64,000 nucleotides of DNA, taken from the NCBI GenBank assembly GCA_002007465.1, contig LNAC01001208.1, positions 227,055 to 291,054 on the forward strand, in the 5' to 3' direction. The translations under genes were made by a program, and so were the position numbers. Every line of letters starts with the position of its first letter. The first letter of the stretch is position 1. Source of the stretch: Ailurus styani. Lineage: Eukaryota > Chordata > Mammalia > Carnivora > Ailuridae. The notes under the pieces are model-generated. The model worked only from the letters and a program-made list of their open reading frames with translations, ran no database searches and had not been told where the DNA came from. Of this stretch, positions 1 to 8,998 are shown in pieces.

Positions 1-330
1 TGAAATAAGTCAAGCAGAGAAAGACAATTATCGTATGGTTTCACTTATATGTGGAACATAAGGAATAGCATAGAGGACATTAGGAGAAGGAAGGGAAAAA
101 TGAAGGGGGGAAGTCAGTGGAGAAGATGAACCATGAAGACTATAGACTCCAGGAAACAAACTAAGGGTTTCGGGGGTGGGGGGGGTGGCAGGGTGGGTTA
201 ACCCAGTGATCAGTATTAAGGAGGGCATGTATTGCAAGGAGTAATGGGTGTTATATGCAAATAATGAATCATGAAACACTACATCAAAAACTAAAGTACT
301 GCATGGTGACTAACATAATAAAAAATGAAA
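1..330 (+). mobile_element. L1 (LINE-1) 3' end, carnivore type, cut by the window start
   Basis: The last codons of ORF2 and the whole 3'UTR of a carnivore L1. It opens with the 'AAATAAGTCAAGCAGAGAAAGAC' type of segment that precedes the ORF2 stop, passes the G-rich 3'UTR tract (about 103-195) and ends in 'TGGTGACTAACATAATAAAAAATGAAA'. The same tail recurs at 11.5 kb and 60.9 kb. The 5' part lies outside the window. Confidence 0.88.
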
Positions 331-336
331 TGGAGG

Positions 337-455
337 GAGATATTGATAGATATGTGTGTGAATACATATATAAATATATCTATATATGTGAGTGTGTATG
401 TGTACAGATATTGATATGAATAAAAATACATATACATATTGAAAAAAATGAAAAA
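337..455. repeat. AT/TG-rich low-complexity tract
   Basis: Alternating purine-pyrimidine sequence (ATATAT, TGTGTG, ACATAT) directly after the L1 tail, ending in an A-rich stretch. It probably grew from the L1 A-tail or sits beside it. Confidence 0.7.
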
Positions 456-1055
456 AGTTGCTTTGGTGCCCCTGAATTCTGGACCTAAATGTTTGTACCT
501 GCCAACTTTCAGTCCTCTTTCTGCCTCTTGAAACCTGTCACCCACTTGGCATTCCCACTTTGAAGTCTTCTTCAGACCCCATCCGAAGGACAGAGAGCAG
601 TGTGTTTCGAAGATGAGAAGTCGTATACGGAAGAGCGTTTTGTCAATGGTAATACACCATGCAAATATAAGAGATGGGGGGGGGTAACGATAATGTGAAG
701 AATTTGTCCAGAAAGAGAAAAGCATTAAATTCAGAAGGCACTGAGAGGGGATTATCCTGAGAGGAAATTCCTAATGCTGCTTCAGATTGTCTCTGCTACT
801 GGGCCATGCAAAGTCTTAAAAATCATTTCCTGTCGCTGTTATATATGGCATAATGCAGGTTAAGTGCTCTTGAACAAGTCGTATTGGCTAATTCCTGTAA
901 TTGTAGTGTTTTCTTTCTTTCTTTCTTTTTTCTTTTTATTTTAAAGCCCAGAGACACTGCTTTGGGAAGCTTTCAGTGGGTGATAGGCTCCATATCCAAC
1001 ATTAGCCTGTCAAAATCCCATGTTTACAGTGTTAAGATGGCCACATTTCCAAATG
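456..1055. other. No recognised gene; includes a TTTC run
   Basis: I recognise no gene or repeat family here. A short (TTTC)n run lies at about 911-930. Open frames are short and show no family resemblance. Confidence 0.5.
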
Positions 1056-1059
1056 CAAA

Positions 1060-1497
1060 CTTCTTTTCATTGGTCGATTGATATTTGAGTTCTATCCAGA
1101 TTTTTGGAATCATGAATCATGTTGCTGTGCACATTAATGTACGTGTTTGTGTTTGTGTTTTCACTTCTCTTGGGTATATACCTAGGAGTAAGATTATTGG
1201 ATCATATGGTAATTCTGTGTTTAATCCTTTGAGGAAATGCCAGACTGTTTTTCAAAGTGGTTACACTATTTTACGTTCTTTTTGGCAGTGAATGAGAGTT
1301 ATGATTCTTCACATCCTCTTCAATTCTTACTATCTGACTTTTTAATTATAGCCTTCCTAAGCAAGTGTGAAGTGGTATCTCAGTGTGGTTTTGATTTTCA
1401 TTTTCCTGTTGATTAACAATGTTGAATATATTTTCATGTGCTTGCTGACCATTTGTACATCTTCTTTAGAGAGATGCCTGTTCAAAGTCTTTACTTA
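1060..1497 (-). mobile_element. Old L1M fragment (ORF2 3' part/3'UTR), antisense
   Basis: Reads as the complement of an old mammalian L1: 'CTCTTGGGTATATACCTAGGAG', 'ATCATATGGTAATT' and 'GTATCTCAGTGTGGTTTTGATTT' are landmarks of the ORF2 C-terminal and early 3'UTR region. Heavily diverged. It continues after an inserted SINE at 1743. Confidence 0.75.
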
Positions 1498-1500
1498 TTT

Positions 1501-1741
1501 TTATTTTTAAAATTTATTTTTTTTAAGATTCTGTTTTTATTTTTATTTTTTATTAACATATAATGTAATATTTGTTTCAGATGTACAGGTCTGTGAATCA
1601 TCAGTCTTACACAATTCACAGCACTCACCATAGCACATTACAATTTTATTTTTAAGTAATCTCTACACCCAATATGGCACTTGAACTCAGGACTCCAAGA
1701 TCAAAAGTCACCTGTTCTACCAACTGAGCCAGGCAGGTACC
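1501..1741 (-). mobile_element. Old CAN SINE (SINEC), antisense, interrupted by an L1 tip
   Basis: The complement of a tRNA-derived carnivore SINE: 'TAAGTAATCTCTACACCCAA', then 'ACTTGAACTCAGGACTCCAAGATCA', ending 'CAACTGAGCCAGGCAGGTACC'. Its A-tail (here T-rich, about 1515-1550) has received an L1 3' tip. The body is the older CAN type, unlike the younger copies at 8.8 and 10.2 kb. Confidence 0.75.
1549..1640 (-). mobile_element. L1 3' tip nested in the SINE tail, antisense
   Basis: About 90 bp of L1 3'UTR end: 'TTAACATATAATGTAATATTTG', then 'TACAGGTCTGTGAATCATCAG' and 'CACAGCACTCACCATAGCACAT'. It matches the start of the large L1 at 32.22 kb. It splits the T-rich tail of the SINE at 1501-1741, so it is the youngest of three layers here. 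Confidence 0.78.
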
Positions 1742-1742
1742 T

Positions 1743-2575
1743 GTTTTGCTTATTTTTAAAGTTAGGTTGTTTCTCTTTTGGTTGTTAAATTGTAAGCATT
1801 CTGGATACAAGTTCCTCATTGGATACATTTGAAAATATTTTCTCCCATTTTGAGTTATCTTTGATATATAAAAGTTTTTAATTGTGACAAGGTCTGATTT
1901 ATCTATTTTTCTTTTTTGCCTATGCTTTTGGCATCATATTTAAGAAACTACTGCCAAATCCAAGCTCATACAGATTTGCCCCTATGTTTTCTACTAAGAA
2001 TTTATAGACCTCTTAAATTTAGATCTTTGATTCATTTTTAATTAACTTTCATATATGGTGTGAAGGATCCAACTTCATTCTTTTGCATGTGGATATCCAG
2101 TTGTCCCAGAACCATTTGCTGAAGACTCTGGTTTTTCCCTATTCAATGGTCATGGCACCCTTGTTGAAAATCAGTTGACTGTAGAGGTATGGATTTATTT
2201 CTAGACTCATAATTCTATTATGTTGATCAATATGTCTGCTTTTATGACAGTGCCACACATTATTTTCATTACTGTTGATTTATAGTAAGTTTTTAAGTCA
2301 GAAAGTGAGAGTTCACATAATTCTTCCCCACCCCCCAAGATAATTTTGGCTATTCTGGGTGTCTTCCAGTTCCATATGAATTTTAAGATCAGATTTTCCT
2401 TATCTGCAAAAATACTCTTTGGAGTTTTGTTAGTGATGACACTGGATCTGTGGATCACTTTCAGAAGTATTGCCATTAAATTTTCCAATCCATTAACATA
2501 GGGTTTCTTTCTACTTATTTAGGCTTCCTTAAATTTTTCAGTTATGTTATCTTTTATATACTAACCTTTATTGAT
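1743..2575 (-). mobile_element. Old L1M fragment (ORF2 C-terminal half), antisense
   Basis: Continuation of the element begun at 1060. The reverse frame over 2207-2488 still gives 'LILKFIWNWKTPRIAKIIL', the conserved L1 ORF2 block after the reverse-transcriptase domain. Stops and frameshifts break the frame elsewhere. A pseudogenic fossil; 2576-2715 continues as AT-rich sequence I cannot assign. Confidence 0.75.
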
Positions 2576-2712
2576 GCTTTTTGTTTGGATAAAAATTACT
2601 GTGTCCATGATCACTTGCATCTGGCATGAAGAACTATCATAAATATTTTTTGTAAGGTGATCTACTAACAAAAAATTTGTTCGTTTCTCAATCTGACAAT
2701 ACCTTCATTTGT

Positions 2713-3120
2713 CTATTTGGAAAGAATGTTAGATTCCTGCCTCACGTTGAGGTCTTTCATCCATTTTGAGTTTATCTTTGTGTATGGTGTGAGAGAATGT
2801 TTGAGTTTCATTCTTCTATACATAGCTGTCCAATTTTCCCAGAACCATTTATTGAAGAGACTGTCTTTTTTCCACTGGATATTTTTTCCTGCTTTGTCGA
2901 AGATTATTTTACCATAGAGTTGAGGATCCATATCTGGACTCTCCACTCTGTTCCATTGGTCTATGTGTCTGTTTTTGTACCAGTACCATGCTGTCTTGGT
3001 GATCACAGCTTTGTTGTAAAGCTTAAAATCAGGCAATGTGATGCTCCCAGCTTTTTTGTTTTTGTTTTTGTTTTTCTTTTTCAACATTTCCTTGGCAACT
3101 TGGGTCTTTTCTGGTTCCAT
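2713..3120 (-). pseudogene. L1 ORF2 remnant, C-terminal segment
   Basis: A 135-codon reverse frame that includes '[20 protein letters not shown]', '[20 protein letters not shown]' and '[15 protein letters not shown]', the conserved blocks that follow the reverse-transcriptase core in L1 ORF2 proteins. The first codons are a low-complexity KKKNKNKNK stretch made by a (TTTTG)n tract, so the apparent start Met is an accident. The full-length protein would be over 1200 residues; this is a fragment with no promoter and no continuation in frame. Confidence 0.8.
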
Positions 3121-3578
3121 AAAAATTTTAGGATTGTTTGTTCCAGCACTTTGAAAAATGCCAGTGGAATTTTGATCGGGATGGCATTGAAAGCATAGAT
3201 TGCTCTGGGTAGTATAGACATTTTAACAATGTTTATTCTTCAGATCCATGAGCATGGAATGCTTTTCCATCTTTTTGTATCTTCTTCAATTTCTTTCATG
3301 AGTATTCTGTAGTTCCTCAAGTACAGATCCTTTACCTCTTTGGTTAGGTTTATTCCAAAGTATTTTATGGTTTTTGGTGCTATAGTAAATGGAATCAATT
3401 CTCTAATTTCCCTTTCTATACTTTCATTGCTAGTGTATAAGAAAGCAATTGATTTCTGTGGATTGATTTTGTATCCTGCCACATTTCTGAATTGCTCTAT
3501 GAGTTCTAGTAGTTTGGGGGTGGAGTCTTTTGGATTTTCCATATAAAGTATCACGTCATCTGCAAAGAGAGAGAGTTG
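2716..3578 (-). mobile_element. Carnivore L1 ORF2 fragment, antisense
   Basis: Younger than its flanks. It begins 'TTCCTGCCTCACGTTGAGGTC' and runs through the ORF2 C-terminal region into the reverse-transcriptase domain. It is co-linear with 33.42-35.03 kb of the large L1 in this window. No 3'UTR is attached, so it is either the middle of a broken element or an internal fragment exposed by deletion. Confidence 0.82.
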
Positions 3579-3635
3579 AAAGAATGCTTTGCTACTGTAG
3601 GATTCCTGGTTAACTATTTTGTTTTGTTTGAGCAC
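3240..3635 (-). pseudogene. L1 ORF2 remnant with intact FADD reverse-transcriptase motif
   Basis: A 131-codon reverse frame. At about residues 22-33 it reads 'LSLFADDVILYM': the FADD box (motif C of the non-LTR reverse-transcriptase palm, carrying two catalytic Asp). It continues '[17 protein letters not shown]' and 'INPQKSIAFLYTSN', as expected for L1 ORF2. The first ~20 residues before the box do not match L1 and lie past the element boundary near 3578. Although the catalytic box survives, the fingers, endonuclease and C-terminal parts are missing from this frame, so no active enzyme is expected. Confidence 0.85.
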
Positions 3636-3665
3636 TTCAGAGCATGTTATCCTACTGCCTTCTGA
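3579..3665 (-). mobile_element. Old L1M/HAL1-like ORF1-region fragment, antisense
   Basis: 'ATCCTACTGCCTTCTGACTTCCATG' is the complement of the ORF1-region sequence of old mammalian L1M/HAL1 elements. It is continuous with 3864-4850 once the L1 tip at 3679-3850 is removed. Confidence 0.55.
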
Positions 3666-3863
3666 CTTCCATGTTTCTTTTTTTGTTTTGTTTTGTTTTT
3701 AATTTTTGTTTTTATTTTATTTTTTCAGTGATCCAAGATTCATTGTTTATGCACCATGCCCAGTGCTCCATGCAATACGTGTTCTCCTTAATACACACCA
3801 CCAGGCTCACCCCCACCATAACCCTCAGTTTGTTTCTCAGAGTCCACAGTCTTCCATGTTTCT
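3666..3863 (-). mobile_element. 5'-truncated L1 3' end with 13-bp target-site duplication, antisense
   Basis: About 172 bp of L1 3'UTR (3679-3850): T-rich tail, 'AGTGATCCAAGATTCATTG', 'CCAGTGCTCCATGCAATACG', ending at 'CAGAGTCCACAGT'. It is flanked by perfect 13-bp copies of CTTCCATGTTTCT at 3666-3678 and 3851-3863. It landed in old L1M/HAL1 sequence. Confidence 0.9.
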
Positions 3864-4850
3864 AATGGGAAGTCAACTATTAATCTTATTGGTTCCCTTG
3901 TAAGTAATGAATTCTTTTTTTTCCCTTGTTTCTTTTAAGGTTTCCTCCTTTCTTTAGCTCTCAACATTTTTACTCTGATTTGTCTATTTGTGGGTCTCTT
4001 ATTTATCCTACTTGGAGTTTGTTGAATATCCTCAGTGTGTAGATCAATATTTTTCAAAAAATTTAGGAAGTTTTCCAAAATTAGTTATTTGGTTATTTTT
4101 TCCTACTCCTTTCTCTATCTCTTTCACTTCTGGCCCTTCCATTACATGTATGTTGGAGACATTTCTCTGAGACATTTAGTTTTCTTCATTCTTTTTATCT
4201 TGTTCTTCTTCAGATTGCATAATCTCTATCAGTCTATCTTCAAGTGCACTCATTCTTTCTTCTTCCAGTTCAAAGATATTGTCAAGTTACTCTGCTGTGT
4301 TTTTCATTTCAATTATTATGCCCTTTAGTTATGGAATTGCCAACTCATTTTATTATAATTTCTATCTCTTGATTGATACTTTCTATTCACTGCAACATTG
4401 TCATCACACATTCCTTTATTTCTTTAGTCATAGTTTCTTTTAGTTCTTGAACATATTTCAAATGGCTAATATGATGTCTATTTCTCTTAAATCTGACTTC
4501 TGGTCTCTCTCAGGTAGTTTCTATTGCCTGGTTTTTTTTCTGGTACATGGGTTGTACTTTCTTGGTTTTAGCATGTTTTATAATTTCTTTGCTGGAAACT
4601 GGACATTTAAGATAATATATTACTGCAATTCTGGATCTTGGTCTCTTGTCCCCAGGAATTGCTATCATCATTAGCTTTTTTACCTGTTTCATGATTGACT
4701 GGATTATTTTAGTGAAGTCTGTTTCCCTCTTCCTCCTCCCTTGCTACAGTGTGAAGCCTCTGATGGTGCTTCTTGGGAACATATCCTTGGAGAGGGCCAC
4801 AGTCACCCTGGAATGACACCAGTTTTGTATGATTTCAATTATTTTCTAAC
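3864..4850 (-). mobile_element. Old L1M/HAL1-like ORF1 and 5' region, antisense
   Basis: Complement of the ORF1/5' part of an old L1M or HAL1 element: 'TATCCTACTTGGAGTTTGTTGA', 'GTATGTTGGAGACATTTCTCTGAG', a coiled-coil-coding stretch around 4200-4480, and 'GAAACTGGACATTTAAGATAATAT' near 4590. It is too diverged for any intact frame. The subfamily is uncertain. Confidence 0.6.
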
Positions 4851-4879
4851 ATTCATTAGGCTTGTAGTATAACTCAGGA

Positions 4880-5830
4880 TTTGGTGTACCTGTATGAGTG
4901 TTCCTTTTGCACTAGGAAAGAATGTTGTATGGGAGTGTTGTGTAAATATTTATTAGACCCAGTTGTTTGATGGTGTTTGTCAGTTCTTCTCCATCCTTGG
5001 TGATTTTCATCCTACTAGTTTTATCAGTGACTGAGAGGGGAGTAGTGGAGCCTACAACTATAGTTTTGTCTATTTGTCCTTTCTGTTCTGTTTTTTACTG
5101 ATGGGTATATTGATGCTCAGTTATTTGGTGTATACACATTTAGAATTATTACATCTTCCTGATGAATCTACTTTTGATCATTATATAATGTCCCTCTTTG
5201 TTCTCAGTAAGTTCTTTCTTCTAAAGTCTATTTTGTTTGATAATAATAAAGACACTCTTTCTCTTAATGTTTACATGAAATACCTTATTCCATCCTTTTA
5301 TTTATAACCTACCTATATCATTATGTTTGAATGGAGTTCCTTGCAGACAGCCTGTAGCTGTATACATTATTGTTTGTATGTTTTTCCTATCTATTCTGAC
5401 AATATCTTTCACTTTTAATTGGTATATTTAGACCATGAATTTTCAATATCATTATCGGAATGTTGAATTTAGGTCTATCATTTTTATTTTCATGTTTTGT
5501 TCATTCCTTCTGTTTTTCATTCCTCTTTTCCTCATTTTTTGCCTTCTTTTGGGTTATTTGAACATTATTTAATACATCATTTTAATTTATCTATTTTGAC
5601 TGTAACTTTGCTTAGATATTGTAGAACTGCTCTAAGATTACAATATACATACTTAATTTTCACACCTCATTTAGAATCAATATTTACCACTTTCAGTGAA
5701 ATATAGAACTCTTTACTACTAGATAGCTCTTCCTCTTTATGTGGTACTTGTCTTATGCATTACATCTATATACATTGAAAACCCCTTGAGAAAATTTTAT
5801 ACTTAGTTCAATTCTCAAGGTATATGATAT
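4880..5830 (-). mobile_element. Old L1M ORF2 start (endonuclease) and inter-ORF region, antisense
   Basis: 'TCCTTTTGCACTAGGAAAGAATG', 'GGAGTTCCTTGCAGACAGC' and 'TTTTAATTGGTATATTTAGACCAT' are complements of the L1M endonuclease and inter-ORF region. In antisense orientation, ORF2 5' sequence should lie left of ORF1 sequence, but here the ORF1-like piece (3579-4850) lies to the left. Two different insertions or a rearrangement are therefore more likely than one element. Confidence 0.6.
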
Positions 5831-6440
5831 ACTTTTAATGGTCAGATTCATCCATGTACAGCTTGTGGCCGAGCTCAAGAATAATAACCAAATGATGTGG
5901 TACCTTTCCTGAACTCTACACCATCTGTGAACTCCTTAGTACTATCTATTCCCCTAAGGGCTCCCCCATTTTAGTCCTCCAGACAGAAACCTGGCACTTG
6001 ATCTTGCTCTGCCACAACCTTCCCCCAAAGGCACTCTTGTCTGGGGCCAGGCAGCAGGAGGACAGAGAGAAAAGAAGCAATAGGGGTTCACCCCTCCCAC
6101 TTGGGATCACAATTCCTCCAGTGTGAGAAAAGTCCTCTCTCTGAGAGTTGTGGGCTCTTGTGGGCCCTCACTGAGGTTTCTGCTGGTGCCACCATTGACA
6201 CCAGACCATTTGAAGCTGGAATGTGGGAGAGTGGGAAATAAAATGGAAAAACACTGTTAGTTCAATGACATTTGAATTCTGGTCTTCTTCCCCTATCTAC
6301 TTGCTAGTGTTTGCTTTTTGTGCTCCTCAAGTAGCTGCTCCATAATCTGTACAGATTATAGCTGCATTCAGTGGGGGCAACATGCTGGAGTATACCTACC
6401 CCCATCTTACCGCAAAATAGAACCTCCTCTGGGTCCTTTA
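5831..6440. other. No recognised gene
   Basis: Mixed-composition sequence with no frame or repeat family I can name. It may be the 5' remainder of the preceding old L1. Confidence 0.45.
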
Positions 6441-6446
6441 TTTGAT

Positions 6447-6473
6447 TTGATTGATTGATTGATTGATTGATTG
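6447..6473. repeat. (TTGA)n microsatellite
   Basis: About six TTGA/GATT units in a row. They create an SINQSINQS run in the overlapping reverse frame, which is an artefact of the repeat. Confidence 0.9.
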
Positions 6474-6880
6474 CCTCTTGGGAGGTCACTCTCATATATC
6501 CCTCATCACTGAGAAGTACTTTTTTGACCCCCTTCCTCCTGTACTGCTCCTTTACTCCCAAGACATCCTCCAACAACTGCTAGATTCCAGTACAAAAAAC
6601 CATGATTAAGTTCAACTGAAAGTATCATAAGCCTTAGAAACTCCTCTGCCCACAATGCAATAAAAGATTCAGACCCCTTTCCCATGATTGTTAGCCAAGT
6701 CCTAACTCAAATATTTGCTGAGCAAGGATTACATAGCTGGCATGATTCTAAAGGTGGAGGCCTTGTTGACCAGTGGACATTTACCATTTCTTTATGCAGA
6801 TAATATGAACAAGATAAAGATGATGATAAGATACAGTTGAAATAATGTGCCTTCTCAGAATGATAGGAAAGAAATATTCA
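6474..6880. other. No recognised gene
   Basis: Nothing assignable by eye. Confidence 0.45.
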
Positions 6881-6889
6881 ACCAATATT

Positions 6890-7450
6890 TGTTAAATTAA
6901 TAGCAGTGTAATTGGTATAGCCTTCTTAGAAAGGAATTTGGAATAAAACCAAAAAATGTTAAAGCATTTATACATACTTGGGAATTTATCCCAAAGAAAT
7001 AACTCTAACAATGAAGCTATATACTAAAAAGGTAGTTACTAAAGAATTATCTCTAATAGCCAAGCATTGGAAATAACCCCAATGTACCCAAACTAGGGAA
7101 TATTTCATTAAATTATTGTAAATAATGTCATGGAATATAGTAATTTAAAATGAATATTCTGGGGGCGCCTGGGTGGCTCAGTCATTAGGCATTTGCCTTC
7201 GTCTTAGGTCATGATCCCAGGGTCCTGGGATCGAGCCCCACATTGGGTTCCCTGCTCTGCAGGAAAGCCTGCTTCTCCCTCTCCCACTCCTCCTGCTGGT
7301 GTTTCCTCTCTTGCTGTATCTCTCTCTCTGTCAAATAAATAAATAAAATCTTAAATAAAATAAAATGGATATTCTGAACATTATGTAGGTGGATACAAAA
7401 ATGGATCAGTTAGCTAATGCTGTGTAATTTTAACACTAACTAGACCAGAT
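6890..7450 (+). mobile_element. Old L1M 3' region, sense, split by a SINE
   Basis: 'TACTTGGGAATTTATCCCAAAGAAATAA', 'CTAATAGCCAAGCATTGGAAATAACC' and 'GGGAATATTTCATTAAATTA' follow the old L1M 3' pattern, ending with 'GTCATGGAATATAGTAATTTAAAATGAATATT'. A CAN SINE interrupts it at 7162, and it resumes at 7377. Confidence 0.65.
7147..7376 (+). mobile_element. CAN SINE with target-site duplication
   Basis: Starts at about 7162 'GGGGCGCCTGGGTGGCTCAG' (tRNA-derived head with the pol III A-box region), then 'GATCCCAGGGTCCTGGGATCGAG' (B-box region), a CT-rich tail and AAATAAATAAATAAAATC. The flanks at 7147-7161 and 7363-7376 share AAATGAATATTCTG/AAATGGATATTCTG (one mismatch). It sits inside the old L1M. 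Confidence 0.92.
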
Positions 7451-7452
7451 TA

Positions 7453-7484
7453 AGCTTTTTGTCCCTGAAAGGGACCAAAAAGCT
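7453..7484. other. Near-perfect hairpin
   Basis: AGCTTTTTGTCCCT (7453-7466) pairs with AGGGACCAAAAAGCT (7470-7484) across a 3-base GAA loop, with one bulged base. The sequence shows no function. Confidence 0.6.
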
Positions 7485-7845
7485 ATGGATGCTACCCAAA
7501 TGAAAGGGATAGGAAAGGAAGTTTCAACAGAATATTGTTGAAGCCTATAATAAATAAAAATAAAAATATGTTTCATATTTGTACTTCACCCAGCATGTTA
7601 AAAAACAAACAAACACCTCCATCAGTAACATGTACTTTTCTATTATCACTTAATTGAGTCCTTATTAATTTTAGTAGTTTTTTGAGGGGAGGTTAGGTGT
7701 TTCTAACTATGCAAGCATATAATCATCAAGTAAAATTAATTTTGCCTCTTTAATATTAGTCCTGAGAATTGTGTCTTACAACATTAGGAAAAAACCACTA
7801 AAATAATGTTGAATAACAGTAGTGTTATAAGATAATAATTTTCTA
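7485..7845. other. No recognised gene
   Basis: AT-rich. An (AAATAA)n-like run lies near 7550-7568. Nothing else is assignable. Confidence 0.45.
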
Positions 7846-8097
7846 TGCCAGAATCCTTAACATAATTTACTATATGAATAATGTAAAGGAGAAAAAATAA
7901 GATTATAGCAAATCACATTTAGCAAATGCTAAAAAGGTATTGTATAAAATTCCACATTCAGCCCTTATGAAAGTTCTAAGCATAATTAGAATACGAGGGT
8001 ACAAAAAAATGATCTTTCCTCCAAACCAACAAACATCCTATTTTGTATGCCAGTACACAAATACGTTCAAAACAGTCATTTAAAATGTCTCTATACC
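7846..8097 (+). mobile_element. Very old L1 ORF2 fragment, sense
   Basis: 'AATCCTTAACATAATTTACT' and 'TATTGTATAAAATTCCACATTCAG' resemble the ORF2 stretch around '...DKIQHPF' just before the catalytic box. It is highly decayed and terminated by the SINE at about 8097. Confidence 0.45.
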
Positions 8098-8296
8098 GAG
8101 GCACCTGGGTGACTCAGGTGGTTAGGCAGCTGTTTTTGTCTCAGGTCATGATCTCTAGGTCCTGGGATCCAGCCCCATCCATGTTGGGCTCTCTGCTCAG
8201 CATGGAGTGTTCTTCTCCCTCTGCCTCTCCCCCTGCTTGTGCTCTATCTCTGTCTTAAATGAATAAATAAAATCTTTAAAAAAAGTCTCTGTACTA
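8085..8296 (+). mobile_element. CAN SINE with imperfect target-site duplication
   Basis: Body from about 8098 'GAGGCACCTGGGTGACTCAGG' through the CT-rich tail to AATAAATAAAATCTTTAAAA. The flanks GTCTCTATAC (8088-8097) and GTCTCTGTACT (8285-8295) are an aged target-site duplication. Confidence 0.88.
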
Positions 8297-8329
8297 TAAC
8301 ATAATATTTATATATAATAATTTGATGAA

Positions 8330-8464
8330 TTTAGTTCAGGGATTATTACATTAAATTGAATATTCTTGAGAGTTCTTAATGCCTTCCCCATCCCCCAGAT
8401 TCATCTTTGGTGCCATGTCTATGAACTCTTTGCTTAACCTCAGATCATAAAGACTTTCATCTTT
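8330..8464 (-). mobile_element. Old L1M fragment, antisense (part 1)
   Basis: 'GCCATGTCTATGAACTCTTTGC...CTCAGATCATAAAGACTTTC' is the complement of the old L1 ORF2 region that continues at 8999 ('TTCTAAAAGTTTTATAGTTCCAC'). An L1 tip and a SINE now separate the two parts. Confidence 0.65.
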
Positions 8465-8762
8465 TTAAAAAATATATTTTAAAACATTTTTAATCAATTA
8501 ATTGAGTTCAGTTAGCCAACATATAGTACATCATTAGTTTTTGATGAGATGTTCAACAATTCATTAGTTGCATATAACACCCAGTGCTCATCACAACACA
8601 GGCCCTCCTTAATACTCATCACCCAGTTACCCCTTTCCTCTATCCCCCTCCCTTCTGTAACCTTCAGTTTGTATTCCAGAGTCCAGAGTTTCTCATGGTT
8701 TGTCTCCCTTTCGAGTGGAATAAGTCAAGAGAGAGGAATCAGAGAGGAAGACTTTCATCTTT
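8450..8762 (-). mobile_element. 5'-truncated L1 3' end with 15-bp target-site duplication, antisense
   Basis: Body 8465-8747: T-rich tail, 'TTAGCCAACATATAGTACATC', 'CCAGTGCTCATCACAACACAGG', then 'GTCCAGAGTTTCTCATGGTTTGTCTC'. AAGACTTTCATCTTT occurs at 8450-8464 and 8748-8762. The last ~25 bp (8722-8747, 'AATAAGTCAAGAGAGAGGAATC') read like sense L1, suggesting a tiny 5' inversion. Confidence 0.9.
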
Positions 8763-8998
8763 AGTTTCTTTTTCTTTTATTTTTTTTAAAGATTTTTTTT
8801 TATTTATTCATTTGACACAGAGAGAGAGAGATTACAAGTAGGCAGAGAGGCAGGCAGAGAGAGAGGAGGAAGCAGGCTCCCTGCCGAGCAGAGAGCCCGA
8901 TGTGGGCCTCGATCCCAGGACCCCGGGATCATGACCTGAGCTGAAGGCAGCGGCTTTAACCCACTGAGCCACCCAGGCGCCCTCATCTTTAGTTTCTT
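8755..8998 (-). mobile_element. CAN SINE (younger type) with 16-bp target-site duplication, antisense
   Basis: Body about 8771-8982: T-rich tail, 'ACAAGTAGGCAGAGAGGCAGG', 'GAGGAAGCAGGCTCCCTGC', 'TTTAACCCACTGAGCCACCC' and 'AGGCGCC'. The flanks TCATCTTTAGTTTCTT at 8755-8770 and 8983-8998 are identical. It inserted into the right-hand target-site copy of the preceding L1, so it is younger than that L1. Confidence 0.95.

Noticed and set aside
7162..7240. tRNA-like sequences at SINE heads as tRNA genes
   Set aside because: They are CAN SINE heads with degenerate A/B boxes, followed by CT-rich and A-rich tails and flanked by target-site duplications. No intact cloverleaf is evident.
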